A stretch of 56,849 nucleotides of DNA, from positions 1 to 56,849 of the forward strand of contig JAGNJD010000011.1 of the NCBI GenBank assembly GCA_018000835.1, in the 5' to 3' direction. Made by a program: the position numbers and the translations under genes. The first letter of the stretch is position 1. Each line of letters starts with the position of its first letter. The DNA is from Candidatus Goldiibacteriota bacterium (GTDB taxonomy: Bacteria; Oederibacteriota; PGYV01; DSYL01). Under the pieces are notes generated by a model, which had not been told where the DNA came from, ran no database searches, and saw only the letters and a program-made list of their open reading frames with translations. This document shows, piece by piece, positions 23,621 to 33,621 of the stretch.

Positions 23621-26521
23621 TTAATAAGATGCGTTTAAATAAAAATAAAATATCCAGTTATCTCCGCCGATGTCAATGCGTTTTGCAACTTCAAATTTAA
23701 AAGGCAAAAATTGTCTCTGAAAAAAGAAAGTATCAAATATCAGGCCAAAACCCAGCGTGCTTTTCATGTCGCCATTCACAGCCGTATCAAAACCAATGTT
23801 ATCCAAAAGACAGGAATCGTTAAAAATCGTTGCTTTTATGTTTTTTAATATCAGAAAATTCATGGGCCAGAAAGTAAAATTCATGTTTCTCGCCAGAATA
23901 TATCTGAACTCATTCTTAAATAAAAGAATTTTATTGCTTATATATTCCCCATAATTCATGCCGCGTATTGTATTAAATCCGCCGAGTATATAATATGGTC
24001 TGTCTTCGCCTTCGCTCTCAGCAAACGTTATTTTCAGTGAATATATAGTATTTTCCAAAAATGAGGTAAAGTCGAAAAATCTTCCATAATCAATCTCATA
24101 TATGTTATATGCTTTTGTCCCGTTAAATATTTTATCAGCAAAGGTTGCATACGCCATAAAATATCTTCCGCTATACGGCCATAGGTTTCTCCATAACGTA
24201 TTATCCGTATAAAAATAAAATGAAATTGAATTTAAAACGTTATCTTTGTTTCCACTAAATAAATAAATATTTGAAGTTTCAAAATTCGTATACTTATCGT
24301 TTATGTGGTCTGTCGCTATTTCCATTGTTAAACTTGAATAAACGTTGAACGGATATTTAAAATATACTTTTCCGCCAAATTCCGTGGAATCAAGCTGGGA
24401 AAAAATTATGCCTGTATTAGTGTCAAATATTTCGTAAATATTCTGATAATAAAACGTTTTGAATCCTACGTCAAACGGCAGACTCATGTATAAATATTCA
24501 AATTCAAATTGCGTATAATAATCCGGTACAAAATTAGCAAGTAACGAAAAAGTATTATTGCCGAGCATGTCCGACAACGTAACGTATCCACTCCCGAGTA
24601 TGCCCGATTCCGTTGAAAATCCAAATACTCCCATAAGGATATCCGGAGTAAATGTCGTAATGTAAGACGTGTCGCTCTTTATTATTTTATCAGCCGTTTC
24701 CTCTATGCTCTTTCTGAATTCCTCATCACCGCCAATTTTCATCGGGGTATTTACAACGTTGGTTCCGGATTGGGGAAACTGGGATTTCAGGTCACTTTCG
24801 TTTTTTTCGGTATGCCCGGAAGGCAGATAAGCAAGAGGAATTTCTTTTACGTCATTAGTTTTATTTAACATATATTTATAAATATTGTAGCATCCATCTT
24901 CATAATAGGAATAAACGATATACCGCTCCGAAACAGAAGGACAAAAAATGCCGTTGATAACGTTTGTAAGAGGCATTTCCTGTTTGTCTTTCAGGTCCAT
25001 TTTATAAAGATTATATATCCCGTTTTTGTCGGACACAAAAATTATTTCATCTCCCGTTAAAAACCTGGGATAAACGTAATTAAAATCCTTATTCTGCGTC
25101 ATAAATCTCATTTCGCCGTTTTTTACGTCATAAATTATTATCTTATTTACTTCGTCCCTTTCCTCGGTGAATATAAGAGACGTGCCGTCGGGAGACCATG
25201 AAACAAAATCATTATTAAACAGGTTTTGCGTTAAATTAGAAAACGTTTTTTTACTTGCATCACAAATGTAAACGTCCGTAAAACCATTGTTGGCACCGAT
25301 AAATGCGATGTAGTTACCATCCGGAGAAATGGAAGGGCCATAAGCGGTTTCAACTCCCTGGACGTTTATTTTTTCACTGCTGCCAGTTTTAACGTTTCCT
25401 CTCATTAATAATTTTTTCCCTTTTTCAACAACTGAATAATAAATATAATCGTCTTTTGACCATGATATGGGAAATCCGTCCGCCGACAACCCGTCTGAAT
25501 ATTTAAAAGGCATTCTCTTTATGTTCGTTCCATCAACGTTGGCAACATGGATTGCCCGTTCTCCGTTAATGGTTGAGATAAATGCAATTTTTGTCTCATC
25601 GGGGGAAAAAACAGGACTCTGATTATAAATTATCTTTTCCCGGGTTGCATTTGTCAATCTCGGGCCGTATTTATCCGGCGTATCTCTGCCCATTGTCTGT
25701 GCCCAATATTTTTTCTTTATATAAAGCATGAATTCTTTTTCAAATTCTTCCTGTGATTTCATAAAAACTTTTTTATATGCGTTAATTTCTCCGCTTTCAC
25801 CATTCAAAAGATTAAAAAATTTTGCTATCTTTTCTTTTCCATATCTGTTTTCAATAAAATAAAATACTGCTTCTGACTGCTTATATGCAAGGTATGGTTC
25901 TTCCAGATGATTAAATCCTTCCATATCTTTTAATTTAATAACCTTTTCATTTATGACGGCATCTCTTAAAACCATCTCACCAATAGTGTCCATACTTTTT
26001 GAGCAATATTCAGCAAGTCCTTCCATGACCCAGACGGGAATGAAAATGTCCTTATAATAAACATTATATGAACGAAATCCCTCGCCAAAAATCACGTTAT
26101 ATTGTATTGCATGCGTTATTTCGTGAAAAATGGTTTTTTTAAAGTTTTTTATTGAGCCGTCGGAAGGCAGTGCAATTCTGTTTTTAAATGCTTCGGTAAA
26201 CCCGCCGACTCCTTCCCCGAGATATGAAAAAGTAATGTTCGTAGATGCAAAATCAAGTGAATTTTCATAGATAAAAAGGGGTATTTTCGTCTTTGAGACG
26301 TAATTCAAAACTTTTGAATCGTTAATCCATGCGTCTTCCGCAAAAATTGACGCCAGTTTTGCCAGGGTTTCTTCACCATTGTAATAATAGATAAAAAAAT
26401 GCTCGGTTTCATATATACGCCAGTCCATTTGTTTGCTGCGTATCTTGTTTAATGCAAATGAATCAAACGAAAAAAACAATAAAACAATCGTTAAAACTGT
26501 AATTATGACTTTTTTATTCAT
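23621..26521 (-). CDS. Secreted peptidase MA / TolB-propeller / outer-membrane barrel protein
   Basis: A 966-residue protein. Signal peptide 1-23; gluzincin peptidase (about 35-280) with HEITH (H133-E134-x2-H137) and the third ligand Glu167 in VMEGLAEYC; a TolB-like beta propeller (about 290-570) with SPDGNYIAF-, SPDETKIAF- and SPDGTSLIF-type blades; then a C-terminal bacterial surface antigen (Omp85-like) beta barrel from about 650 to the aromatic end NASY. It probably works on the outer membrane and cleaves periplasmic or surface peptides. GAGG precedes the ATG. It is alone, with its own promoter. Substrate unknown. Confidence 0.88.
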   Translation of the reverse strand: MNKKVIITVLTIVLLFFSFDSFALNKIRSKQMDWRIYETEHFFIYYYNGEETLAKLASIFAEDAWINDSKVLNYVSKTKIPLFIYENSLDFASTNITFSYLGEGVGGFTEAFKNRIALPSDGSIKNFKKTIFHEITHAIQYNVIFGEGFRSYNVYYKDIFIPVWVMEGLAEYCSKSMDTIGEMVLRDAVINEKVIKLKDMEGFNHLEEPYLAYKQSEAVFYFIENRYGKEKIAKFFNLLNGESGEINAYKKVFMKSQEEFEKEFMLYIKKKYWAQTMGRDTPDKYGPRLTNATREKIIYNQSPVFSPDETKIAFISTINGERAIHVANVDGTNIKRMPFKYSDGLSADGFPISWSKDDYIYYSVVEKGKKLLMRGNVKTGSSEKINVQGVETAYGPSISPDGNYIAFIGANNGFTDVYICDASKKTFSNLTQNLFNNDFVSWSPDGTSLIFTEERDEVNKIIIYDVKNGEMRFMTQNKDFNYVYPRFLTGDEIIFVSDKNGIYNLYKMDLKDKQEMPLTNVINGIFCPSVSERYIVYSYYEDGCYNIYKYMLNKTNDVKEIPLAYLPSGHTEKNESDLKSQFPQSGTNVVNTPMKIGGDEEFRKSIEETADKIIKSDTSYITTFTPDILMGVFGFSTESGILGSGYVTLSDMLGNNTFSLLANFVPDYYTQFEFEYLYMSLPFDVGFKTFYYQNIYEIFDTNTGIIFSQLDSTEFGGKVYFKYPFNVYSSLTMEIATDHINDKYTNFETSNIYLFSGNKDNVLNSISFYFYTDNTLWRNLWPYSGRYFMAYATFADKIFNGTKAYNIYEIDYGRFFDFTSFLENTIYSLKITFAESEGEDRPYYILGGFNTIRGMNYGEYISNKILLFKNEFRYILARNMNFTFWPMNFLILKNIKATIFNDSCLLDNIGFDTAVNGDMKSTLGFGLIFDTFFFQRQFLPFKFEVAKRIDIGGDNWIFYFYLNASY

Positions 26522-26550
26522 ATTGCCTCACAATTTCCCGTTTCTTTAAT

Positions 26551-26578
26551 ATTTTACCATATAATATATTTTTTTCAA
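26551..26578 (-). promoter_or_regulatory. Candidate sigma70 promoter for the MA-peptidase gene
   Basis: TTGAAA, 16 bases, TAAAAT on the minus strand, 30 bases upstream of the start codon. AT-rich surroundings reduce certainty. Confidence 0.45.
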
Positions 26579-26838
26579 GTAGTCGTTAGGACATATTTGG
26601 CTGTCATTGTTCCCTTTCAGTAAAAATACATAAATTTTAAATTAGGAGTAGGAAATAATATGAATTCATACAAAAAAGTAAGACGGCAGAGCTTATTATT
26701 TCAAAGGTGAGGGAGCTTTTTAATAATTCACTCTTGCCGTCTATGCTATATTAGACAAAAGAAAATTATAAAAGTTTCGGTAAAAAATGACTGATTTTAT
26801 ATAATAAATAAAGGAGAAATATGATTATACGGCCACTC

Positions 26839-28320
26839 CTGTCCTGTAAAAAAAATATAGATTTCACATAACTCCTTTCAAAGTATATGCTTTTTAAAAT
26901 TTTTGATTTGGTTTAAATCAAATCATAACAATTGAAAATAACAAAAATAAAGCAGACAATGTCATTGCAAGGACACCGAAAGATAAGTAAGGCAGACACT
27001 ATCATGATGGCTGCAATCTTGCTGTTAAAAACTATTGCCTGCGGAAGAAACGTAGAGACTGGTTTATAACCTGTCTCTACGAAAGAAAATAATATATCTT
27101 TCCGTTGTCTTCTTTTTTTCCCCCCTTTGAAAAAGGGGGACTAAGGGGGATTTGTATAAATAAAATCTCCCCTGGCCCCTCTTTTTCAAAGAGGGGAAAT
27201 TACTTGTCTTATCATTCCCCTTTGAAAAAGGGGGACTAAGGGGGATTTGTTTTTTGCTTTACCCTCCCCTTTAGTAATACACGTCGCAAGGTAAGATAAC
27301 AAAATTGTAGAGACACAGCTTGCTGTGTCTCAAAGATAAGCAAGGCGGATATTCAAACGGTGTGCCATGCGACCAGCGCAGGATAAACCGTTGTTTTGTT
27401 TTCATAACCATTTGCGAAATATTATACGGCTTGCCTTGCATTCAGAGACAGAGCAAGCTTAAGTCTCTACATGTTTAAAACTTTTTTTATTTTTCCCCCT
27501 TTGAAAAAGGGGGAAAGAGGGGGATTTGTTTTTTGCTTTACCCTCCCCTTTAGTAATACACGTCGCAAGGTAAGATAACAAGATTGTAGAGACACAGCTT
27601 GCTGTGTCTCAAAGATAAGCAAAGCGGATATTCAAACGGTGTGCCACGCGACCAGCGCAGGATAAACCGCTGTTTTGTTTTCATAACCATTTGCGAAATA
27701 TTATACGGCTTGCCTTGCATTCAGAGACAGAGCAAGCTTAAGTCTCTACATGTTTAAAACTTTTTTTCTTTCCCCCCTTTGAAAAAGGTGGACAAAGGGG
27801 GAATTTAAAAAAATAAAATCTCCCCTGGCCCCTCTTTTCCAAAGAGGGGAATTTACTTGTCTTATCATCCCCCTTAGAAAAAGGGGGAAAGAGGGGGATT
27901 TGTTTTTTTATTTTCCACATTTGTAAAAGTGGGACAAAGGGGGATTTGATAAAATAAAATCTCCCCTGACCCCTCTTTTCCAAAGATGGGAAATTACTTG
28001 TCTTATCATCCCCCTTTGAAAAAGGTGGACAAAAGGGGATTTGTATAAATAAAATCTCCCCTACCCCCTCTTTTCAAAAGAGGGGAAATTAATTTGAAAG
28101 AAATAAAACCCGGATTGCTCACAATGACATAGCCGACGAAAATGTCATTGCGAGCACCCGTCTTTGTTTTATGGGGGCGAGGCAATCCTGCAGTTAAGAA
28201 CTATTGCATGCTGGAAGATTTTAACAGATGGATTGTTTCTGCTCTCGTTAAACTTCTGAACCTCTTTTTTTCAGTACAAGTATTTTTTTAAAATTCATTG
28301 ATTGGATGGTCATCAATTAT
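26839..28320. repeat. Field of modular palindromic intergenic repeats
   Basis: The 1.8-kb gap between the MA-peptidase and DUF116 genes. In order: half of a CTGTCC-type element (26839-26935); a CAATCATAACAATTG-like and GTCATTGC-AGGACACC module (26930-27045); GTAGAGAC-type palindromes (27050-27085); repeated CCCCCTTTGAAAAAGGGGG palindromes with their variants; GTAGAGACACAGC/GCTGTGTCTC palindromes; and a GTCATTGCGAG/CAATCCTGCAG module at 28120-28210. Similar modules are known as widespread intergenic repeats in many phyla. There is no gene; the apparent open frames are repeat-derived. Confidence 0.85.
27221..27778. repeat. Tandem duplication, period 279 bp
   Basis: 27221-27499 and 27500-27778 run in register with no length change at the points checked (offset 279 at both the TTTGAAAAAG start and the ATGTTTAAAAC end) and only a few base changes. 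A third partial copy starts at about 56731 and runs out of the window. Near-identity suggests recent duplication. Confidence 0.85.
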
Positions 28321-28355
28321 GATGGAAGAATTTGCAGAAATACCTGACTTCCGGA

Positions 28356-29138
28356 CTATTTTTTTGTCATAAATTTAATCGCTTCTTCCAGTTCTTCCAA
28401 GTTAACGTTCGTATCCTTACACGGTCCATTTGGCCTGCGGTTTGGTATGGCTATAATTGGTATGGTTTTTTTTGAATCTGAAATGCCCGATATAATATCG
28501 CGTTCGCATGCAACGCTTACTATCGCCTCCGGATTTACCTGCTTTACGATCTGCCGTGCCGATGAACCGCCGGTTGCAATGAAAACCTGGCAGGCGTATT
28601 TTTGTGTTATCTCCATGATTTTTTCCCTCGTTGACTTTTCAAAGCATCTCGGAAGAAGAACAAGAAGATTGTCCGACCTGAATTTATTTTTTGCGGCATA
28701 TACAAGGGCGTTGTTTACCTTTATCATTGAATTTCTCATTCTATCTCCTGAAATTTTAAAAAAAGAAGACAGTTTATAAACAGCCGGATATATCCATTCG
28801 AGATGAAGACCAAAAGTTTTCCTGAAAAACAAAAAATTCTTTTTTGTAACGACCGTTAATAAAAGCAGCAAAGAAAAAAGGACCAAAATAAATATAACTG
28901 CAATAATTATGACGAGAATTCCGTAATCAAGGTAAACGTTTATTTCATGGACTCGAGGGGATATCAGATAATAAACCAGAAAAAGAATAAAAGAAAAAAT
29001 AATTATGGTAAAAAAATAAAATCCAAGGAACAAACCTTTTCCTTCATTTATTTCTTTTTCATAAGTCAAAAGGTTACCGCTCCAGCCCTGCCACTCATTG
29101 CCGAGCACTCTGTCTTTTTTTATCTCATTATTTTCCAT
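28356..29138 (-). CDS. DUF116 membrane protein
   Basis: A 260-residue DUF116 protein: two hydrophobic segments (about 40-62 and 73-95), then the cytosolic domain with LLVLLPRCFEKSTREKI, FIATGGSSARQIV and GPCKDTN near the end (Cys residues of the family pattern kept). Function is unknown in the literature I know. An in-frame TTG lies at 29141; the ATG at 29138 has AAGGAG seven bases away and is preferred. It follows pgeF by 193 bases, so it may have its own promoter or be a tail of the dcw transcript. Confidence 0.85.
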   Translation of the reverse strand: MENNEIKKDRVLGNEWQGWSGNLLTYEKEINEGKGLFLGFYFFTIIIFSFILFLVYYLISPRVHEINVYLDYGILVIIIAVIFILVLFSLLLLLTVVTKKNFLFFRKTFGLHLEWIYPAVYKLSSFFKISGDRMRNSMIKVNNALVYAAKNKFRSDNLLVLLPRCFEKSTREKIMEITQKYACQVFIATGGSSARQIVKQVNPEAIVSVACERDIISGISDSKKTIPIIAIPNRRPNGPCKDTNVNLEELEEAIKFMTKK

Positions 29139-29331
29139 CAATGCTCCTTACAATTATTTTTTTTATTTTTGGTTAAATCTTCTCCGCTCCCTCTTTTTCA
29201 AATAATGGTAACATCTATTTTAAATTTCACATAATAAATGTTGAACCAGGAGAGTTTTATCTTTAGATTATTTACGTTTTTAAAGAACTCTATCAGTAAA
29301 CGTGCTTTAATCCATATTTCAGCAATTGTAT

Positions 29332-30045
29332 TTATCTTATCATTCCTATGACAAACATTCTTCCTGCTTTTTTGCCTTCCATTCTGTATGAAAAAAATGA
29401 ATCATTATTGCATTTCGTGCAGGTTCGGTTTAAAAAAACGTTTTTTTTCCTGACGCCAGCGGATAAAAGCAGATTTTCGTTTGCTTTTTGCAAATCCATA
29501 AAAATCCTGTTTCCTCTTTTTATGAATATATTACTAAATATCCTTTGTTTTTTCAATTTTTTATGAAGTTCGCTTCCTATTTCATAACAACACGGGCCTA
29601 TCGCCGGAGACGTAATTACGATTAAGTTTTCAGGTTTTACACCAAAATTTTTTTTCATCTTTTTTACTGCCTTTAATATTATTTTACCGGCTACGCCGCG
29701 CCACCCTGAATGTATTACCGCAATGACCTTTTTTTCAGGGTCCACAATTATTGAGCCGATGCAATCGGCAACCTTTACGGCAACAGGAAAATTTCTGACG
29801 TTCGTAATAATGCCGTCGGCTTTTATGTCATTTACTGATTTTGCCTTTTTAATGACGACTATTTTATCAGAATGAATCTGCTTTAATACGTTTATTTTTT
29901 TTAATTTAAGAACTTTTTCCGCCTGTTTTTTGTTTTTTATTTTTCTAATCGTAACCGTTATGAAAAAATCCCGTAATTTGTAAGATGCATCTCTTGTTAA
30001 ATTAATGCCGCAATTACGTAAACATTTCGTTGTGAAATTGTTCAT
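29332..30045 (-). CDS. pgeF: Peptidoglycan editing factor PgeF / multicopper polyphenol oxidase (YfiH family)
   Basis: A 237-residue laccase-domain protein with the family's metal/catalytic triad pattern: His58 (QIHSDK), Cys95 (VADCIGS) and His112 (VIHSGWRG), and SPAIGPCCYE. YfiH/YlmD members act on nucleosides in vitro, and E. coli PgeF keeps Ser out of the peptide stem made by MurC. Placement in the dcw transcript four bases into the amidase gene's end supports a peptidoglycan role here. Confidence 0.9.
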   Translation of the reverse strand: MNNFTTKCLRNCGINLTRDASYKLRDFFITVTIRKIKNKKQAEKVLKLKKINVLKQIHSDKIVVIKKAKSVNDIKADGIITNVRNFPVAVKVADCIGSIIVDPEKKVIAVIHSGWRGVAGKIILKAVKKMKKNFGVKPENLIVITSPAIGPCCYEIGSELHKKLKKQRIFSNIFIKRGNRIFMDLQKANENLLLSAGVRKKNVFLNRTCTKCNNDSFFSYRMEGKKAGRMFVIGMIR

Positions 30046-31217
30046 TTCAATTTTGAAAAGTATTCCATGATGCCGTCTGCAATGCCTTTTGCTATTTTTT
30101 CCCTGAACTCATCATCGTCAAGTTTTTTTTCTTCCTGCGGATTGGATATAAACGCCGCTTCAACGAGGACTGAAGGCATGCTTGTATTTGCAAGCACGTA
30201 AAAAGGAGCCCGTTCCGTTGGTTCCCATTTCAACCTTAAATTTTTTACGAGGCAATGCTGGACGTTTCCAGCCGCTTCTATGCTTAAATATTCAAAGGCG
30301 CCTTTACGCAGGTCGTTCAGCAGCATTTCAAGAGCCCCTGCATTTTTATTTTCCAGTTTTGCAGTTTCTGCCGCTTCCTTTGACGACGCTATTCTGTCAT
30401 AAATATACGTTCTTACACCCTGTGCGCCTTTGTTTTTTGATGCATTACAATGAATTGAAATAAACAGGTCTGCTTCTTTTTCGTTTGCAAAAACTGCTCT
30501 GCGTTTTAACGGAATAAACGTATCGTCGTCTCTTGTTAAATAAATTTTAAAATTATCCTTTCTCAGATACTTTGCCACCTTTAATGTAATGTTTAGGACG
30601 ACGTCTTTTTCCTGCACACCGTTGGGACCTATGGCCCCGGGATCATTTCCGCCATGTCCGGGGTCAAGAACCAGAATTTTAACCTGATTTTTTGCCGGGG
30701 ATGCTGCCGCTGTCGTTGCAATCACAGGCGTAATTTTTTGTTTCAAAACAGGCGTATCTCCCATTGCAACCGGCTTTTCCTGCTGCTTCTTTATTTCCAC
30801 TTTTTTTTCTTCCTTTATTGCCGTCTCCTCCCGCTGCTGTCTGACCGGTGACGGAGTAATTTCCGCGCTTTGATTTTTTATTTCAGTTTCAAGCATATCA
30901 ACCATCTGATCATAAGTATATTGACTTACGTAAATAACCCCGTTTTCAGAAAATGGCGGAACGTCAATTTTTTTCCGGCATTCATCAGAAATTATGTACG
31001 GAATGTTCAGAAAAATTTTTATCTCTTTCCCGTTTTTGGATATGATTATCTCGTCCACTTCCCATCTGTAATCAAGAGAAGTTTTTACTTCTTTTTCAAG
31101 GTATCTTAAATTAACAAAAGAATCCGTTGTGAGTGAAAATATGCATACATGAAAAATGACGAACAACCCCAGGAAAAAACACGTTCTCCGTCTTTTTTTA
31201 ATTCCTTTTATAATCAT
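30042..31217 (-). CDS. N-acetylmuramoyl-L-alanine amidase (Amidase_3), exported
   Basis: A 391-residue protein: signal anchor (about 10-30), an N-terminal beta-rich domain to about 115, a Lys/Glu/Pro linker, then the Amidase_3 domain from about 178 with zinc ligands His188 (DPGHGG), Glu203 (QEKDV), His256 (SIHCNAS) and the catalytic Glu in VLVEAAFISN. It splits septal peptidoglycan at the muramic acid-Ala bond. The ATGA stop overlaps pgeF. Downstream of ftsZ by 26 bases, it suggests daughter-cell separation is coupled with the division operon. Confidence 0.93.
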   Translation of the reverse strand: MIIKGIKKRRRTCFFLGLFVIFHVCIFSLTTDSFVNLRYLEKEVKTSLDYRWEVDEIIISKNGKEIKIFLNIPYIISDECRKKIDVPPFSENGVIYVSQYTYDQMVDMLETEIKNQSAEITPSPVRQQREETAIKEEKKVEIKKQQEKPVAMGDTPVLKQKITPVIATTAAASPAKNQVKILVLDPGHGGNDPGAIGPNGVQEKDVVLNITLKVAKYLRKDNFKIYLTRDDDTFIPLKRRAVFANEKEADLFISIHCNASKNKGAQGVRTYIYDRIASSKEAAETAKLENKNAGALEMLLNDLRKGAFEYLSIEAAGNVQHCLVKNLRLKWEPTERAPFYVLANTSMPSVLVEAAFISNPQEEKKLDDDEFREKIAKGIADGIMEYFSKLK

Positions 31218-31243
31218 TTGTTAAAATGTCCTTCCATACTTTT

Positions 31244-32344
31244 TTAATTTGGATACCTTTCAAACGACGGCGTATCTACGTTTTCATATCCGTTTTCAAC
31301 CAGTTGTTTTACGAGTATTTCCATTTTGTTAAATTTATCGTTTACGTTTTTTGTATCTTCTGCCGACGTCGTTTCGGATATGCCGGATACCAGTACAACT
31401 ATTTCAATTTCATCCCCCATCGTAACGTCATCTACAACCCCGTATTTTATTGACGCCCTGTCGCCGGTAAGTTTCCTCATATCATCAACGATTGAAAGTT
31501 CTTTTGTAATTATGTCTCCGGTAAAATTAATCAGGACGTGTTTCGCCCCGGACAATTCTACTGCTCCGATGAAAGGATTGTTAAGTGCCATTGTAAGCGC
31601 TTTTTGTGCCCTGTCGGTTCCGCCAGCCCTTCCAATGCCTATAAAAGTTTTGCCTTTCTCACGCAAAGTTGTCTTTATGTCTTCAAAATCTATGTTCTGA
31701 ATGCCCGTTTTTGCAACCATGCCAATCAGCCCGTTTACAAAACTTATCAAAACTTTATTCGCTTCTTTATATGCTTCTGAAAAACGCATGTTCTCACCAA
31801 TCTCTATCACTTTGTCGTTTGAAATTACCATCACGTTATTTACTTTTTCAGTTATTTTTCTTAATGATTCATCAACTATAACTTTTTTCTGGCTTCTTTC
31901 CATCTCGCACTTAAAAGGAGTAATTACGATGGCAACGGTAAGAATGTTCATTGAACGTGCAATGTCTGCAACGACAGGACCTGCCCCTGACCCGGTGCCG
32001 CCGCCAAGACCTGCTGCTATGAAAAGCAGGTCTGTTCCTTCCAGTTTTTCTTCAATTGACTGCCTGTCCTCTTCTGCTGCTTTTTCGCCAACGTCCGGTT
32101 TTGAACCGGAACCAAGTCCTTTTGTTAATTTCTTCCCTATCTGTATCTTTTCATGTGCCATTCTGCTGTTTAACGATTTTAAATCTGTATTAATGGAAAT
32201 TAATTCCGCCCCGGATATTCCTGCTTCAACCATGTCGTGTATTATGTTGCATCCGCAGCCACCAATGCCAACCACCTTTATAACCGGTCCGTAAATCTCG
32301 TTTTCTTTCTCCACCATACCAAACTTCAACATTTCTCCTTCCAT
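31244..32344 (-). CDS. ftsZ: Cell division protein FtsZ
   Basis: A 366-residue tubulin homologue: GIGGCGCN N-terminal loop, the GTP-binding signature GGGTGSG (114-120), the synergy/T7 loop NIDFEDIKT, and a short C-terminal linker ending DTPSFERYPN, a divergent form of the conserved tail that binds FtsA. It forms the division ring. AGGAGG precedes the ATG by 7 bases. It follows ftsA by 10 bases. Confidence 0.97.
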   Translation of the reverse strand: MEGEMLKFGMVEKENEIYGPVIKVVGIGGCGCNIIHDMVEAGISGAELISINTDLKSLNSRMAHEKIQIGKKLTKGLGSGSKPDVGEKAAEEDRQSIEEKLEGTDLLFIAAGLGGGTGSGAGPVVADIARSMNILTVAIVITPFKCEMERSQKKVIVDESLRKITEKVNNVMVISNDKVIEIGENMRFSEAYKEANKVLISFVNGLIGMVAKTGIQNIDFEDIKTTLREKGKTFIGIGRAGGTDRAQKALTMALNNPFIGAVELSGAKHVLINFTGDIITKELSIVDDMRKLTGDRASIKYGVVDDVTMGDEIEIVVLVSGISETTSAEDTKNVNDKFNKMEILVKQLVENGYENVDTPSFERYPN

Positions 32345-32354
32345 TTTGCACCTC

Positions 32355-33605
32355 CTAAATGGTGTCTATGATTATGGATTTTATGTAATCCCACATTTTC
32401 TGAAACACGCCACGGGGATTTATTACACTGCCGGATTTCACCTGATAATTAACGTAATAATCAATAAGCCCTATTGCAGTGGCATATTCAGGCGTTGCAA
32501 CGATGTCGTATAACCCAACCACTTTTTCTTTTAAAGGTACTCCTATTCTGACCCGCAAATCCATCTCTTCCTTGATTATTCTGTCAATTCCTTTTAACAA
32601 TGACGAACCACCAGTTAAAATTACGCCGCCGCTGTACAAACTCCTGTCAATTCCGTCTTTCTCAAGTTCTGTTTTTACGAATTTTATCAGTTCCCTGACT
32701 CTTAATTTGATAAAAGGCGCTATTTTTGAAATTTGTATTTCGTTTGTCTTTGACGAACCCATGTCAGGGACATTTACAATTTCGTCTTTTTCATTCTCTC
32801 CACCTTCAAATATCCCATATTTTCTTTTTATATCTTCTGCTACGTTTTTTGGCGTTTGCAATGCACTTACAATGTCGGTTGTTATCAATTGCCCGCCGAC
32901 CGGAATTACTTTTGCAAAACACGCGGCATTTTTGTAATACACGACCATGTCCGTGGTCCCACCTCCGATATCCAGCAGAAGAACCCCGATGTCTTTTTCG
33001 TCGTTAAACAAAACCGCACTTGCAGATGCTATCCCCTGAACGATGATATCCTCCACTCCGTAACCTGCGTGTTCAACCACTTTCCTTACGTTATCTATCG
33101 CCGTTATGGAACCGGTGATGATATATGCATCTACTTCAAGTTTCATTCCCGTCATGCCAACCGGATCTTCTATTTCATCCTGGGAATCAACGATGTATTG
33201 CATAGGAATAATATGCAAAAGTTCCCTGTCGGACGGCATAAAAAAACTGGTTGCAGCTTCTATTGCTCTTCTTTTATCTTCTTCGGTTATTTCTTTTAAC
33301 TTTGAATGGGAAAGTGTCGTTTCGCCATGTCCTTTTATTCCCGATATATGTTTACCCGAAATGGATGCAATTACGGCTTCCACTTTAACGTTTGCCATCT
33401 CTTCTGCTTTTTCTATTGACTTTTTTATTGCCATGGTCGTTTCGTTGATGTTTGCTATGGCGCCTTTTACAACACCTATGTTTTCCTGCCATCCGGCTCC
33501 TATTACGTTTATCTCCGTGTCCTTTACTTCCGCTATAACGGTGCAAATCTTTGTCGTGCCAATGTCAACGGCTGCAATTATGCGTTCCAAAGCAGGTTGT
33601 GTCAT
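32355..33605 (-). CDS. ftsA: Cell division protein FtsA
   Basis: A 416-residue actin-like ATPase: phosphate-1 loop AAVDIGTTKICTV, phosphate-2 LLLDIGGGTTDMVVY, adenosine loop GVILTGGSSLLKGI, and a C-terminal amphipathic helix (VFQKMWDYIKSIIID) that would bind the membrane. It tethers FtsZ. A TTG at 33611 is in frame; the ATG at 33605 is preferred, with GGGAG upstream. Confidence 0.95.
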   Translation of the reverse strand: MTQPALERIIAAVDIGTTKICTVIAEVKDTEINVIGAGWQENIGVVKGAIANINETTMAIKKSIEKAEEMANVKVEAVIASISGKHISGIKGHGETTLSHSKLKEITEEDKRRAIEAATSFFMPSDRELLHIIPMQYIVDSQDEIEDPVGMTGMKLEVDAYIITGSITAIDNVRKVVEHAGYGVEDIIVQGIASASAVLFNDEKDIGVLLLDIGGGTTDMVVYYKNAACFAKVIPVGGQLITTDIVSALQTPKNVAEDIKRKYGIFEGGENEKDEIVNVPDMGSSKTNEIQISKIAPFIKLRVRELIKFVKTELEKDGIDRSLYSGGVILTGGSSLLKGIDRIIKEEMDLRVRIGVPLKEKVVGLYDIVATPEYATAIGLIDYYVNYQVKSGSVINPRGVFQKMWDYIKSIIIDTI

Positions 33606-33621
33606 TTTCAATCACTCCCTT

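Noticed and set aside
27738..27983. 81-codon open frame on the minus strand in the repeat field
   Set aside because: Its protein is made of repeated KSPFVPL/PPFSKGG segments from the CCCCTTTG palindromes; no start signal or family.
26839..28320. Possible CRISPR array
   Set aside because: Units are palindromes of several kinds at irregular spacing, with no uniform repeat-spacer pattern and no cas genes.
31701..32294. Long open frame (197 codons) opposite ftsZ
   Set aside because: A mirror of ftsZ codon structure; no own start signal, and ftsZ is certain on the other strand.
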